The notes beneath the pieces were generated by a model, which was not told the DNA's origin, did no database searches, and saw only the letters and a program-made list of their open reading frames with translations. Below, one piece after another: positions 36,001 to 44,500 of a stretch of DNA of 64,000 nucleotides. A program made the translations under genes and the position numbers. The DNA lies in the NCBI RefSeq assembly GCF_010119225.1, contig NZ_WNKF01000002.1, forward strand, positions 434,001 through 498,000. Reading direction: 5' to 3'. The first letter of the stretch is position 1. Each line of letters begins with the position of its first letter. The stretch is from Cyclobacterium roseum. GTDB lineage: Bacteria > Bacteroidota > Bacteroidia > Cytophagales > Cyclobacteriaceae.

Positions 36001-37523
36001 TCCGGGTTCCGCTTGGTTCCAATCAGAAGTACGCCAACCATTTCCTCGTTAAAGGTCAAGGGTACCCCAATTATGGCCTGTAGCCCCAGGTGTGAAGCTC
36101 CTTTTTTCCTGATAAAGTATTTATTGATCTGTTTATTATCCCAAAGAAGCTGCTGGTCTTTTTCCCAAACTTTTCCCGGTAAACCTTCATTTTTTTGAAA
36201 TGAAGACTCCGATGGCTCAAGTGCATAGAACTCGTTATTCTGAACGCTGTGACCAACTAGCTGTATTTGAGTTCGCTCCATATTAGGGCACCAGAGTTCA
36301 ATCAAATCAAATTTACCGTACTCATATAAATTTTCGCATAACCGATTGGCGGCCGGAATCAATTCCTCTTCATCGTTGAAAATCAGGCTGATTTGACTGA
36401 GCAAGTCCTTTTCTGCTTCTTGTTTTTTCTGTTCGGTCACATCCCGCTGGACAGAAATCCAATGCGTAAACCATCCTTTTTCATTCGCTACCGGGCTTAC
36501 AGCAAAATTTACCCAAAAGGGCTCTCCGGATTTTGTGTAATTTAAAACGGTGATTTCTGAGGATTCCCAGCGTCTGAGTTTCTCCCCTAATTTCTTTAAT
36601 TCTTCTCTATCTGAATCCGGCCCCTGTAGGAGTCTTGGATTTTTTCCGATCACCTCTTCCGAGGTGTATCCGGTCATTTTGGTGAAAGCTTTGTTTGCAT
36701 ATACAATCACCGGTCCGGGCTCGTCCAGGGGCTCCGCTTCAGTAATCAAAATCGCATCCGAAGTGCTGTTTATCACTTTTTCGAACAATTTCAACCGCTG
36801 TTCTTCTTCGATTTTTTCCTTGGCATCCCTGGCCACACAATACATCAGGTTGGCTTCATGATCCCAGCGGGCGGACCACAAATTATAGGCGATGTCCCCA
36901 TCTTTCTTCCGAAATCGATTAAGAAAGGATTTGAAATCTTTACCCGACATAATTTCAGCAGCCACCCCATCTGTTATTTCGCGATCCTCCTCTATAATCA
37001 GATCCCTGTAGGGCTTGCCCATCAGCTCTTCCGGACTGTAGCCCCAATGCTCAGCAGAAGCCGCACTTACATACACAAATTTTCCCGCTTCATCGATGGT
37101 ACAGAAAACATCCAACGAAGCATCCATTAATCGGCTTGCATGATCTTTTTGCCGGATAACCGGAGTGATATCCGTATTGCGGCAGGCCACGGTCAGAGTT
37201 TCACCGCCCTCATCCCGGATGGGTGAGAAGGTAATGTAGCCATACTGGGTCTCTTTGGTTTCCGGATGATAGAAATGTTCCTCTATTTCGAAACGTTCTC
37301 CAGATAACGCCCGCTGATAATAGGCTTTCCATTTATCAATATGGTTCTCCCCAAACCCTTCCACTAAAATCGGAGCATCTAGCTCTTTTTCCTCTCCTGT
37401 TACTTCTTTCATCAGGCTGAGGTAAGCCTGATTGGCGTAGACCAAATCAAGGTTTTTATCCACCGCCCAAACGAGGTCGGTTGTTTGGTCGAGTAAAAGG
37501 TTACTGTAATGAGTTTGATTCAT
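32949..37523 (-). CDS. N-terminal part of the split kinase: 11 PAS domains and one GAF domain
   Basis: Open reading frame of 1524 residues from the ATG at 37523. PAS starts are visible at TDLVWAVDKN, LDVFCTIDEA, SDAILITEAE, PDILCIADFN, MAKIGAWEVN, LPGVAFQYYI, MAKIGSWELN, LPGVLFQYLI, MARIGSWEVN, SDAFYAVDAD and SDNFYALNGK. The alternating KIGSWEVN and NLPGVxFQY types form a duplicated two-PAS module. The GAF domain sits between PAS 3 and PAS 4 (YEYGKFDLIELW to RKRLE). The last 28 or so residues after QILEK are out of frame relative to the ancestral gene. Without the second part it has no kinase domain and could only sense or bind partners. Confidence 0.8.
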   Translation of the reverse strand: MNQTHYSNLLLDQTTDLVWAVDKNLDLVYANQAYLSLMKEVTGEEKELDAPILVEGFGENHIDKWKAYYQRALSGERFEIEEHFYHPETKETQYGYITFSPIRDEGGETLTVACRNTDITPVIRQKDHASRLMDASLDVFCTIDEAGKFVYVSAASAEHWGYSPEELMGKPYRDLIIEEDREITDGVAAEIMSGKDFKSFLNRFRKKDGDIAYNLWSARWDHEANLMYCVARDAKEKIEEEQRLKLFEKVINSTSDAILITEAEPLDEPGPVIVYANKAFTKMTGYTSEEVIGKNPRLLQGPDSDREELKKLGEKLRRWESSEITVLNYTKSGEPFWVNFAVSPVANEKGWFTHWISVQRDVTEQKKQEAEKDLLSQISLIFNDEEELIPAANRLCENLYEYGKFDLIELWCPNMERTQIQLVGHSVQNNEFYALEPSESSFQKNEGLPGKVWEKDQQLLWDNKQINKYFIRKKGASHLGLQAIIGVPLTFNEEMVGVLLIGTKRNPEYLEHHSSVLSRLETFIGSEINRKRLENDLKHLYQAIPDILCIADFNGRFLKMNPAGCELLGYKEEEILFHTFDEFIHTEDKDVATRELNKLENGASIFQFENRYITKSGKIIWLSWSCNSSVQEGLIYASAKNITREVQLRELNAQAGSMAKIGAWEVNLEKNTAFWSRIVHQLHETDPDTFFPDLEMSLKFYREDFRPLINDSIEKSISTGAGFDFEAVIITKNLNERWVRAIGNVEIVNGVAKRLYGSFQDITDRKESEIRLKAFANNLPGVAFQYYIYPDGTDDLKYVTDGAQAVWGFDADSVMKENSLVWKQIELGGEMEVVNNSIQKSLETQSEWKAQWRYITPGNELRIHLGYGSPSYLPDDTVVFNSLIFDITEEYRSEELLTEASEMAKIGSWELNLMDQENDSMYWSPMTREILEVDDSYNPSLTGGFEFYAGENKEKILTAVDLLIKEGQEFDLELMIQTIKGNNKWIRCIGKAEYVEERCARIFGCFQDIQDQKNAEIQLKTLTDNLPGVLFQYLIFPDGTDALRSVSKGSYQLWGYSPEEVEQDINLVWDQTKVGGDYEKVKEEIAKAVQTKSKWLSQYKSVLPSGEVLMHLGSGTPSFLGDGTVLFNSFVMDITRESKNEELLSEAIQMARIGSWEVNFHNHKILWSEITHQLHETDPASFIPDLETSINFYREDFREKVQSRVKACVENGTPFDFEAIIVTAKNNERWVRAIGQAEMINGECKRIHGSFQDIHVAKSDELRVKEILESISDAFYAVDADWNFTYFNREAENLLKKTSEEVLGRNIWEIFSPAKGTILENVYRRVAKSGHSENFEYHYPGDGCWYELAVYASSGGVASYFKNIDERKKAAQELERAYQERNNILESISDNFYALNGKFEFTFMNSSCAELLQVEASEIINENLFDRFPYLKNTLFETQLHETRKTGKPVKFEFFYETYQRWFSESIYPNNDGFSVYFYDITKIKEAEKQILEKTNSLPDLMRKRTLFSKVSGMLFLPLTWSGR

Positions 37524-37784
37524 TAATTATATTTTTTAAAAAAAATCCTGGTCCCACCTTCCACCGGAAGTAGCATCTCAAATACTTAGCTCCCAGATAG
37601 TTATGGAAGCGATCCCAAAATTCCTCCTTGCATCCAACTCCAATTTACGCTTTAAATAAATATATTTACATATATTTAAGATCTTTCACTCCAAGGATAG
37701 CGTTGAGAATGATGCGCCGTCTCCTTCCGGCGAACATCCGGAAATGGTTTTTTTAGGCCCTGCAACCAAAAATTCAAACTAACT

Positions 37785-38828
37785 TCAAGACAGGGTCAAA
37801 TAGGTTTTGGCGTGGTACAAGGCTTCCCGGGTGGTTTTAACCCAGGCCACCTTATGGGGAGGTAGTAAGCGGTTTAGTTTTTCTTCTCTGGCTGGATCTT
37901 CTTTTCTTACCCTTCGGATAAAGACTGCCTCAACTCTTCCGGGAAATTCCCGGATAACCTCTGCATACAGCTCCGGGTCATGCTGTCCACTGTCTCCAAT
38001 CAACAGGAATTGCTGCTCCGGAAAAAACTCCATAAGAAAACGAATCTTCTCCAACTTATGGTCGTGGTTTCCTCCTCCGGACTTCCATATATTTCGTAGG
38101 TTCACGTGCCTATCTTTAAGTAAAATAGGGCCAAGGGGGATATTTCGGAACCTTAAAAAGTCCCTAATGAGATCAAAAAGGTTCCAATCGCTGCTGGAAA
38201 CATAAAATACCGGGAATTCCCCATCACGGGTAAGTAACTGGTAGAATTCGCTTACACCGGGAAACGGTCTTCGGGTGTAGGCGTTTTTCGATACCGAAAG
38301 CCACAGCTTTTCCCCCAGATTGGTCGCCTTGGATATGATCACGGTGTCGTCAATATCAGAAATTAAGGCTCGTGGAGAAGGCTCCACGATCTGCTGTATT
38401 TTCCTATCGACCCAGGGTTTTTCAGGAACAAGCCCTTCTTCGGGTACCAATGACAAGCGAATGGACTTAGGATGGGGTTCGTCTAAATCAGACAGATGCA
38501 GAAAGGACTCGAATATCCCCTCCGAATCCGCCGTCAATTGCACTCCATAACTCCCCCATTGAACTTTTACGTTTGCATCCGGCACACTGCTTCCCGCATA
38601 CCTGCGGATGGTGGCTAATATATTCTGCAGGGCACTCTTCTTTTCCGAAGGACGACTTTGACGGTAAGCTTCCATCACCCTGCCCTTCAGAAAAACCTGC
38701 GATCCATTTCCAATAACGAGAAAAACTTCAAGTCGTAACCGATCCAGCTTTCCAATCTTCTTTTTGATTTTTGAAAAAGCATACCGGAAAGGAAAGGTTA
38801 GCCACCTGAAAAAAAACAAATGCTTCAT
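37785..38828 (-). CDS. App1-like (DUF2183) phosphatidate phosphatase family protein
   Basis: 347 residues. The C-terminal half is a HAD-type phosphatase: ISDIDDTVI (about 157-165, the DxDxT motif), SSSDWNLF, then LLIGDSGQHDPELY near 270-285. This matches the DUF2183/App1 domain of yeast phosphatidate phosphatase. The N-terminal half (about 30-150) is a beta-rich domain seen in bacterial members. It may act on lipids at the membrane; the substrate is not proven for bacterial proteins. It follows the TolC gene with two bases between and is probably the last gene of the exporter operon. Confidence 0.82.
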   Translation of the reverse strand: MKHLFFFRWLTFPFRYAFSKIKKKIGKLDRLRLEVFLVIGNGSQVFLKGRVMEAYRQSRPSEKKSALQNILATIRRYAGSSVPDANVKVQWGSYGVQLTADSEGIFESFLHLSDLDEPHPKSIRLSLVPEEGLVPEKPWVDRKIQQIVEPSPRALISDIDDTVIISKATNLGEKLWLSVSKNAYTRRPFPGVSEFYQLLTRDGEFPVFYVSSSDWNLFDLIRDFLRFRNIPLGPILLKDRHVNLRNIWKSGGGNHDHKLEKIRFLMEFFPEQQFLLIGDSGQHDPELYAEVIREFPGRVEAVFIRRVRKEDPAREEKLNRLLPPHKVAWVKTTREALYHAKTYLTLS

Positions 38829-38830
38829 GG

Positions 38831-40225
38831 CTATAAGCCTTCAAATCCCAGGCCAGCCGAAGTCCGGACCTTGGAAAAGGCAATGTTTTTGTCCACAAAA
38901 AGGGAATTATTGACCAGTAACGCATCAAACAGGCTTGTTTCCCGGGCATTGATCAAAAATAAGGAGCTTTCGCCCAATTCAAATTTGACTCGCTCCCCCT
39001 CCACCAGGCGCTCCAATCCACTGATATTGTTTCGGAAGGTGGCAATTTGCTGATTTAATACCTGATAATCCGTTATCCCTTGTTCCAGTTTTGCCCGAAG
39101 TTGCTGCGATTTCAATTCTCTTTTGTTTGACACCATGGCAATCTTGGTTTTGGTAAGGCCCAGCCCGCCTCTCTCTTTTCGTAAAAACAAGGGACTGGAT
39201 ACTTGTATACCGAATTTATAGTTATTCTCCATAAACCCAATGCCTTCAAGTCCTCCAAAATTTTCCGTAAGAAAATTGTACTTCAGTTTCACGACCGGCT
39301 TAAGCTGCTCCGCCTTATACCTGCGCTCGATCTCAAGGTGATCCAGATCGTAATCCAACAACTGCAGCTCAGGGTGCCGGGCAATTAACTCCCGGAATGC
39401 CTGTGCATCGATCAGTCCCGGAACATACCCTTCCAATTGCTGAGGGACAATTTCCGGATCGATCACCAAGGGGTTTTGGTCCATATCCCATAAATAAACA
39501 TTCAAGTCCTGAGTGCGGTTAAAATAGGTGTTTTGGGCTTTTTGAAGCTGTATTTCCCGGCTTAGTACCTGAGTGTAGGCTTCCACCGTATCAATGGCAG
39601 GCAGGTCTCCCTGCTCAAAACTGGATTTGATTCCCTCAAACCGAATCGAGGCCAGTCGCAGCCCTTCCTCTCTTACCATGAGGTTGGCATGGGCACCGGC
39701 CCATTTCCAATAGGCTTCCACGGCCTGGAGGTACAGGTCATTCAAAACCTGAATGCGTTCCGCTTCGGTGGCCTGTGCATAAATTTTCGCTTGCTGTAAG
39801 CTGGCTCTCCGCTGATCAATCAACAAGCCCTTACCAAGGTTAACCGCTGCTCCCACAGCGAACAAACCATTATCGGGAACTTGGTTTTCCGAACTCAGGT
39901 AGGTACCCGTGTTTCGTTCCACCAACCCTAGCAGTTCTACACCTGCCAGGGTTGGAACGGAGATACCTGCCTCCTGTTTGTTATAATACTCCGTATTTTT
40001 AAACTGCTTTTGGTCCAGATTTCCAAAAACAAAAGGGTCAAACCCTCCTCGGGCCATTCTTAACTCTTGTTCTCCCAAATCGAGCGTAAGTTCTGCTTGT
40101 CTCGCTACCGGGTGATAATCCTGAACCCATGCCATGAAGTCATTATAGGTGAGTACTTCCTGAGCATGTCCTATACCGCAGCCCGCAGCGAAGACACAAC
40201 TGAAAAATAGCGATAGAAATCTCAT
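38831..40225 (-). CDS. TolC-family outer-membrane channel protein
   Basis: 464 residues with a signal peptide (to about 21, GIGHAQ). Helical OEP repeats are visible in two halves: YHPVARQAELTLDLGEQELRMARGGFDP, typical of the TolC start, long helices about 140-250, and HPELQLLDYDLDHLEIERRYKAEQLKPVVKLKYN in the second half. TolC trimers form the outer-membrane channel for HlyD/ABC exporters. The start overlaps the HlyD stop (ATGA), so channel and adaptor are made together. Confidence 0.9.
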   Translation of the reverse strand: MRFLSLFFSCVFAAGCGIGHAQEVLTYNDFMAWVQDYHPVARQAELTLDLGEQELRMARGGFDPFVFGNLDQKQFKNTEYYNKQEAGISVPTLAGVELLGLVERNTGTYLSSENQVPDNGLFAVGAAVNLGKGLLIDQRRASLQQAKIYAQATEAERIQVLNDLYLQAVEAYWKWAGAHANLMVREEGLRLASIRFEGIKSSFEQGDLPAIDTVEAYTQVLSREIQLQKAQNTYFNRTQDLNVYLWDMDQNPLVIDPEIVPQQLEGYVPGLIDAQAFRELIARHPELQLLDYDLDHLEIERRYKAEQLKPVVKLKYNFLTENFGGLEGIGFMENNYKFGIQVSSPLFLRKERGGLGLTKTKIAMVSNKRELKSQQLRAKLEQGITDYQVLNQQIATFRNNISGLERLVEGERVKFELGESSLFLINARETSLFDALLVNNSLFVDKNIAFSKVRTSAGLGFEGL

Positions 40226-41577
40226 TTCGTCTGATTTTTCATTTCTCTAACTTCTTTAAGCGTGTAATAATCGGGTGGGAACCCATTCATCTGACGCCAG
40301 ATCTCATACCAAATCGGGACATCATTCAAGAGGGCGATGCCATCTGCCCCCGAGCCGATACGCAATGCATCCGGCCATGGTTCCTCATCCGGGTCGGGGA
40401 CAATCAGCAGCCGGTATCGGTTATTGGTACTGGTGAAGTTATCGATGGCATATACCCTGCCTCCAAAGGTTCCGTTGGATAACTGCGGCCAGCCGGAGAA
40501 CACAATGGCCGGCCAGCCATCAAAAATAAAACGAATCTTATCGCCCACATCTACCAGCGGTAAATCAATGGGATCAATGTACATTTCTACCGCAAGAGAA
40601 TAATTTTGTGGCATGATACTGACGATTTCAGCGCCTTCCTTAATGGTTTCCCCAAGTCCAACCTGAATCGCCTTGGTCACATAGCCCGATTGTGGTGCCA
40701 GCACGTAATACATTCCCGATCGTACCGTATAATTGGATAGTTCGTTTTGCAATTTGGTGACGGTAGCCTCCGCATCAAACTGACTGGACATAGCGGTAAA
40801 TTTTTCCGAATTCACCTTGGCCAGTTTGTCGCTAAAATCATTATCGATGGCATTGAGCTCCAAGGTGGCTGAAATCACTTCATTCCTACTGCTCAGCAGT
40901 TTGTTTTCCGCACTGATCTTTTTCGCCTGCGATTCCTGCAGCTTGATCCTACGGGTCTCCAGGTCGGTCAGGGATTTCAGCCCTTCCTCGTAGAGTTTTT
41001 CCATTCGCAAGTACTGCCGCTCAGCCACGGTCAGGTTTACCTTTTCCGCCTCCAGCATGATGCTATCGGATTGCACACTTAAACGGGCTTGTTGCAGTTT
41101 ATTTTGCGCCTGTTCTTTTCGTAAAACGTTATTTTTTTCCAACGCCCGCAACTGCTGTTCCTGAGCTTTGATCTTCTCTTCATAGGATTGGACAGAAAGC
41201 TCTTTCGCACTCACCTGCATACGGGTTCTTTCCAATAGGGCGGGATCCATGTACTGATCTTTAATTTCAGATAAATACATGATCGTATCTCCTTTTTGCA
41301 CAAAATCTCCTTCTTGCACGTACCATTTTTCTATTCGTCCGGGGATGACTGAATGCACCGTCTGCGGTCGATGTTCCGGCTTAAGTGCTGTTACCATTCC
41401 CTGAGACCGGAAATTTTGGGTCCAGGGCAGGAATAAAAACACAAATACCGCTAACAAAATGTACAAGAGAATTCTAACCCGCTTTCTACTTTGATCACTG
41501 GGTATAGTCATGCGATAACTATCAAACAGAAAGGGATTTATATACCCTTTTACCGAGTTTTTTGAAATATTAAGCAT
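40222..41577 (-). CDS. HlyD-family membrane-fusion (adaptor) protein
   Basis: 451 residues. One N-terminal membrane segment (about 33-52, RILLYILLAVFVFLFLPW), a first lipoyl half (HSVIPGRIEKWYVQEGDFVQKGD), a long coiled-coil hairpin (about 130-285), the second lipoyl half (YVLAPQSGYVTKAIQVGLGETIKEG) and a beta-barrel domain (VGDKIRFIFDGWPAIVF). It bridges the ABC transporter and TolC across the periplasm. It lies five bases after the ABC gene and overlaps tolC. Confidence 0.93.
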   Translation of the reverse strand: MLNISKNSVKGYINPFLFDSYRMTIPSDQSRKRVRILLYILLAVFVFLFLPWTQNFRSQGMVTALKPEHRPQTVHSVIPGRIEKWYVQEGDFVQKGDTIMYLSEIKDQYMDPALLERTRMQVSAKELSVQSYEEKIKAQEQQLRALEKNNVLRKEQAQNKLQQARLSVQSDSIMLEAEKVNLTVAERQYLRMEKLYEEGLKSLTDLETRRIKLQESQAKKISAENKLLSSRNEVISATLELNAIDNDFSDKLAKVNSEKFTAMSSQFDAEATVTKLQNELSNYTVRSGMYYVLAPQSGYVTKAIQVGLGETIKEGAEIVSIMPQNYSLAVEMYIDPIDLPLVDVGDKIRFIFDGWPAIVFSGWPQLSNGTFGGRVYAIDNFTSTNNRYRLLIVPDPDEEPWPDALRIGSGADGIALLNDVPIWYEIWRQMNGFPPDYYTLKEVREMKNQTK

Positions 41578-41582
41578 GGCTG

Positions 41583-43295
41583 TTAGTTTATATTATTCTT
41601 TTTATATTGCTGAAAGGCTTCAAAGCTTCCGTCAAATGCTACTTTTCCCGCATCAAGTACTACTATTCTGTCTGCTCGTCGGAGCATCGTATCATCTGTA
41701 GAAACCGCCACTAGAGTCCATGGGCCTGAAAAGATGTAGTCCAGGAGGGTATCGGACTCCAACCCGTTTAGATAATTTAACTCCTCCTCCAACAACAGAA
41801 GTTTTGGCTCGAAGCATAAACTCCGGGCAAGGATGATCTTACTGATATTGGCATTGCTCAGATGCTTCCCTTCCGGTAGCAATTGGGTTTCCAAATCATC
41901 TTTAAGCCCGTAAATGTAATCACTCAAACCTACCAGTTGAAGGACTTCTCGAAGTTTGGACTCGGTAATGGTTTCATTTCCCACCGTAATATTCTCCCGG
42001 ATCGTTCCATGAAAAATGGATTGCCGGGAAAGGCTATCCCCTATCATAGACCGAAGCTTTTCCAGTGCCAAGGTTTCCATGGGTAATTTATTGACAATGA
42101 TATTGCCCTGGTAGTCCTCAATCAAGCCTGCCATCAATTGAATAAAGGTACTTTTGCCGGCTCCACTTTCGCCGGTAACCACGACTTTCTCACCGGAACC
42201 AATTTTCAAATTAACGTCCTGAATGTTGGGGAATTTCTTGTCCTTTGGATGATAAGTCAACTCTCTAAACTCGTAGGCCAGTCCTGCTTTTGTCAGATCC
42301 AAGCCCTTATCAATACCTTCCGACCGCTCCAGATCCATGTCCATAACCAATCCTATCTTTTCGGTAGCGGTGAGGGTATCGTATACCGTTTCCAGACTTA
42401 AAATCAATTTCTCTACGGAATTGATAATCAAAACAATGATAATCTCCGCGGCTACAAACTGGCCGATACTGATTTCGTCGTTTATCAACAATAAACTCCC
42501 CGCAACCAGCAAGGTAACCACGATCAAGGTTTTGAAAGCGATCATGATTTTGTATTGGAAAATCAACACGGAGAAATGCGTGTTCCTAAACTCCAGGTAC
42601 TTTCCCACCAGTTTGTCCACCCGTTTGAATGGCAAGGGTGAAAAACCGGAAAGTTTAAATGTTCCCAAGGTTCGGGCTATCTCCTCCAGCCAAAAAGCTA
42701 CTTCATATTTAGCGGATGACTCTTTCAGACTGGTCGCCATTCCTTTTGGGCTGGTATACTTAAAAATCAAGTACAAAATCAAAACCAGCATCACGGAAAA
42801 CAGGATGAAGAACGGATGGTAGATGGCTAATAGTATTAACCCAAAAAACACCTGAAGCGAAGCCGTACTAAAATCTATTAGTATTTTAGAGAGCCCCTTT
42901 TGTAAATTAATCGTATCAAAAAAACGGTTTACCAATTCCGGGGCGTATTTTCCTCTAAACGCTTCCGTTTTTATCCGGGGCAGCCTATAGGAAAACTCCA
43001 TCGCTGATTTACCAAAGACCCGCTGCTGAAGTTTTTCCGTTAAATACAGCTGACTGATCTGCAGATAGCCGCCAAAAATTACCCCGAGCGCTACTATAAT
43101 AACCAGCAAGACCCAGGAGGTAGTAAGCCTCCCTCCCAGAATGAAATTTAAAATGGCCTGAATCCCCAGAGGCAGAGAGAGGGAGACCAATCCATTTAAC
43201 ACCGCATAAAAATAAATGGCGTAAATTTCCTTTTTCTCGTCCCTGAGAAGGCTGATAAACCTCCTTAGAGGGGTATTAATCAGATTTTCATTCAT
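41583..43295 (-). CDS. ABC exporter half-transporter with degenerate ATPase motifs
   Basis: 570 residues: six membrane segments (about 25-310) then a nucleotide-binding domain (about 345-560). Walker A is intact (GESGAGKST, near 380). The signature is LSNANIS instead of LSGGQ, Walker B is LLLLEEE (Asp replaced by Glu, near 501), and the switch His is replaced (VAVSTDD, near 531). No peptidase domain. It resembles type I secretion or peptide exporters and works with the HlyD and TolC proteins encoded next. As the family is usually homodimeric, the altered motifs suggest slow or non-canonical hydrolysis. The start overlaps the TetR gene by eight bases. Confidence 0.88.
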   Translation of the reverse strand: MNENLINTPLRRFISLLRDEKKEIYAIYFYAVLNGLVSLSLPLGIQAILNFILGGRLTTSWVLLVIIVALGVIFGGYLQISQLYLTEKLQQRVFGKSAMEFSYRLPRIKTEAFRGKYAPELVNRFFDTINLQKGLSKILIDFSTASLQVFFGLILLAIYHPFFILFSVMLVLILYLIFKYTSPKGMATSLKESSAKYEVAFWLEEIARTLGTFKLSGFSPLPFKRVDKLVGKYLEFRNTHFSVLIFQYKIMIAFKTLIVVTLLVAGSLLLINDEISIGQFVAAEIIIVLIINSVEKLILSLETVYDTLTATEKIGLVMDMDLERSEGIDKGLDLTKAGLAYEFRELTYHPKDKKFPNIQDVNLKIGSGEKVVVTGESGAGKSTFIQLMAGLIEDYQGNIIVNKLPMETLALEKLRSMIGDSLSRQSIFHGTIRENITVGNETITESKLREVLQLVGLSDYIYGLKDDLETQLLPEGKHLSNANISKIILARSLCFEPKLLLLEEELNYLNGLESDTLLDYIFSGPWTLVAVSTDDTMLRRADRIVVLDAGKVAFDGSFEAFQQYKKNNIN

Positions 43296-43965
43296 CTTTT
43301 AACGTTTTAAATACCATGTCCACATAAAACCCCATTTTCTGATCCCCCTTAAGCCCGGTTTCTGTCATTTTAGGCATGTGCCGCAGAAAAAAAGCATGTA
43401 ATAAGGTTGATTCCACCAGGGTGCTAACCAATGTTTTGGGGTAGGCATAATTTGGGTTGATCTCGCTAATAATGTTGGCTATTCTCTCCGTAAACCGATA
43501 AAATTGAGTGAATAACCCATTGCTGTTTTCCGTGTCAATTTCCTTGGTTAAAAAAGCTTTGTAGGACTCTTCCGTAACCAGGACCCGTAACTTCTGGATG
43601 TCAAGATACAAGTTATTCTGATAAACCGGCCCCTCCACCAACAAACGAATCGCCATTTTCATCTTATCCATCGGATCGTGTAAATTGGCGGTGGCAAAAA
43701 CAAGGTAATGCTCCAACCAACCCCAATACCAACTGGTAAGGTAAAGTAAGAGTTTGTGCTTATTCTCAAAATATCGGTAGATAGCCGCTTCGGTACTCCC
43801 TACCTTTTCGGACAATCTTTTGAAATTAAAGCCTTCCATACCCAGCGTTTCAATTAGCTCCGGACTCTCCCGAAGAATCCTTTTCCCCAGATCCGAACTT
43901 AGGGGGTCTTTCAGGTAAATATCCTGATTGACAGGAACAACAATACGCGTTAAAATCTGCTCCAT
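43288..43965 (-). CDS. TetR-family transcriptional regulator
   Basis: 225 residues. The N-terminal helix-turn-helix (about 30-75) reads LGMEGFNFKRLSEKVGSTEAAIYRYFENKHKLLLYL, the TetR pattern. The helical C-terminal domain would bind a ligand. It is the first gene of the exporter operon and overlaps the ABC gene, so it most likely represses the operon and itself. A 6-bp inverted repeat upstream (44015-44031) is a candidate operator. Confidence 0.9.
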   Translation of the reverse strand: MEQILTRIVVPVNQDIYLKDPLSSDLGKRILRESPELIETLGMEGFNFKRLSEKVGSTEAAIYRYFENKHKLLLYLTSWYWGWLEHYLVFATANLHDPMDKMKMAIRLLVEGPVYQNNLYLDIQKLRVLVTEESYKAFLTKEIDTENSNGLFTQFYRFTERIANIISEINPNYAYPKTLVSTLVESTLLHAFFLRHMPKMTETGLKGDQKMGFYVDMVFKTLKDE

Positions 43966-44014
43966 ATTAAACTGTAAAGTAAAACTATACTTGTCCTTAT
44001 ACGAACCTACAAAA

Positions 44015-44031
44015 AGTAAGTTTTACTTACT
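44015..44031. promoter_or_regulatory. Candidate TetR operator
   Basis: AGTAAG and CTTACT arms separated by five bases (TTTTA), 50-66 bases upstream of the tetR start. The related GTAAAAC occurs again at 43978-43984. Position and symmetry fit a TetR dimer site; binding is an inference. Confidence 0.35.
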
Positions 44032-44107
44032 AGAATAAAAACTTAAAAAATCTCAAATAAAAAAATTTGAAGGAGGTTATTGAATTTAGTAATGAATACC
44101 CGGCAGT

Positions 44108-44488
44108 TTAGGTCTCCGGTTCATAACTGATTTTACCCAAACCATAGAGGTATAGTACTTTAGAGAACCGAAGCATCAATGGCAATAACAGGATATTGAA
44201 AAAAACCACTGAAACGATATACACCGTCAATGCGGGATCATCAAAGAAAAAATTGAGCACGATCATGATGGTAACAAACAATGCCACTGATAAGGCGTAA
44301 CTGATATACATCGCTCCATAAAAAAAATCGGGTTCTGGCACCAGGTCCACTCCACAATGTGGGCAGGCTTGATGGACCTCGGTCAGCTTATTGAAACTGA
44401 AAAGAGATACCGGAAAAATGCCACCTTTTCGGCATTTAGGACATCTGGCGGTAAAAATCGCCTCTGTAAGGCTTGTTTGCTTTTTCAT
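44108..44488 (-). CDS. DUF983 family membrane protein
   Basis: 126 residues. Two CPxC pairs near the start (ARCPKCRKGG and ACPHCGVD) look like a small zinc ribbon. Two to three membrane segments follow (about 55-75 and 85-105, VALFVTIMIVLNFFF and VVFFNILLLPLML). This is the DUF983 layout, common in Bacteroidota; its function is unknown. It is 12 bases after the 67-residue protein gene, probably in one transcript. Confidence 0.85.
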   Translation of the reverse strand: MKKQTSLTEAIFTARCPKCRKGGIFPVSLFSFNKLTEVHQACPHCGVDLVPEPDFFYGAMYISYALSVALFVTIMIVLNFFFDDPALTVYIVSVVFFNILLLPLMLRFSKVLYLYGLGKISYEPET

Positions 44489-44500
44489 CAGTCAACTAAA

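Larger units (their letters stand above)
31567..37523 (-). pseudogene. Giant soluble multi-PAS/GAF histidine kinase split by a one-base frameshift
   Basis: One gene read in two frames. Frame A (37523 to 32949, 1524 residues) holds three PAS domains, a GAF domain (about 380-545) and eight more PAS domains, then runs into junk. Frame B (from about 33040 to 31567) continues with EQLARSYEEKNIILESIGDAFF, two PAS domains, HisKA (FVTSHDLQEPLRM) and HATPase. The coiled linker before each PAS is repeated (NNILESISD, NIILESIGD), so the break is within homologous sequence. Adding one T to the T6 run at 33041-33046 (A6 on the coding strand) would restore a protein of 1985 residues. No membrane segments; a cytoplasmic sensor. 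Whether it is a mutation, slippage control or read error is open. Confidence 0.85.

Noticed and set aside
36600-36800. LOV-type blue-light domain in PAS 3 of the giant kinase
   Set aside because: GKNPRLLQGPDSD resembles the LOV motif, but the photoactive Cys is Pro, so flavin-adduct chemistry is not expected.
37725-37754. Plus-strand terminator between the kinase and phosphatase genes
   Set aside because: The stem is only 6 bp, and four bases separate it from the T7 run. No plus-strand gene precedes it.
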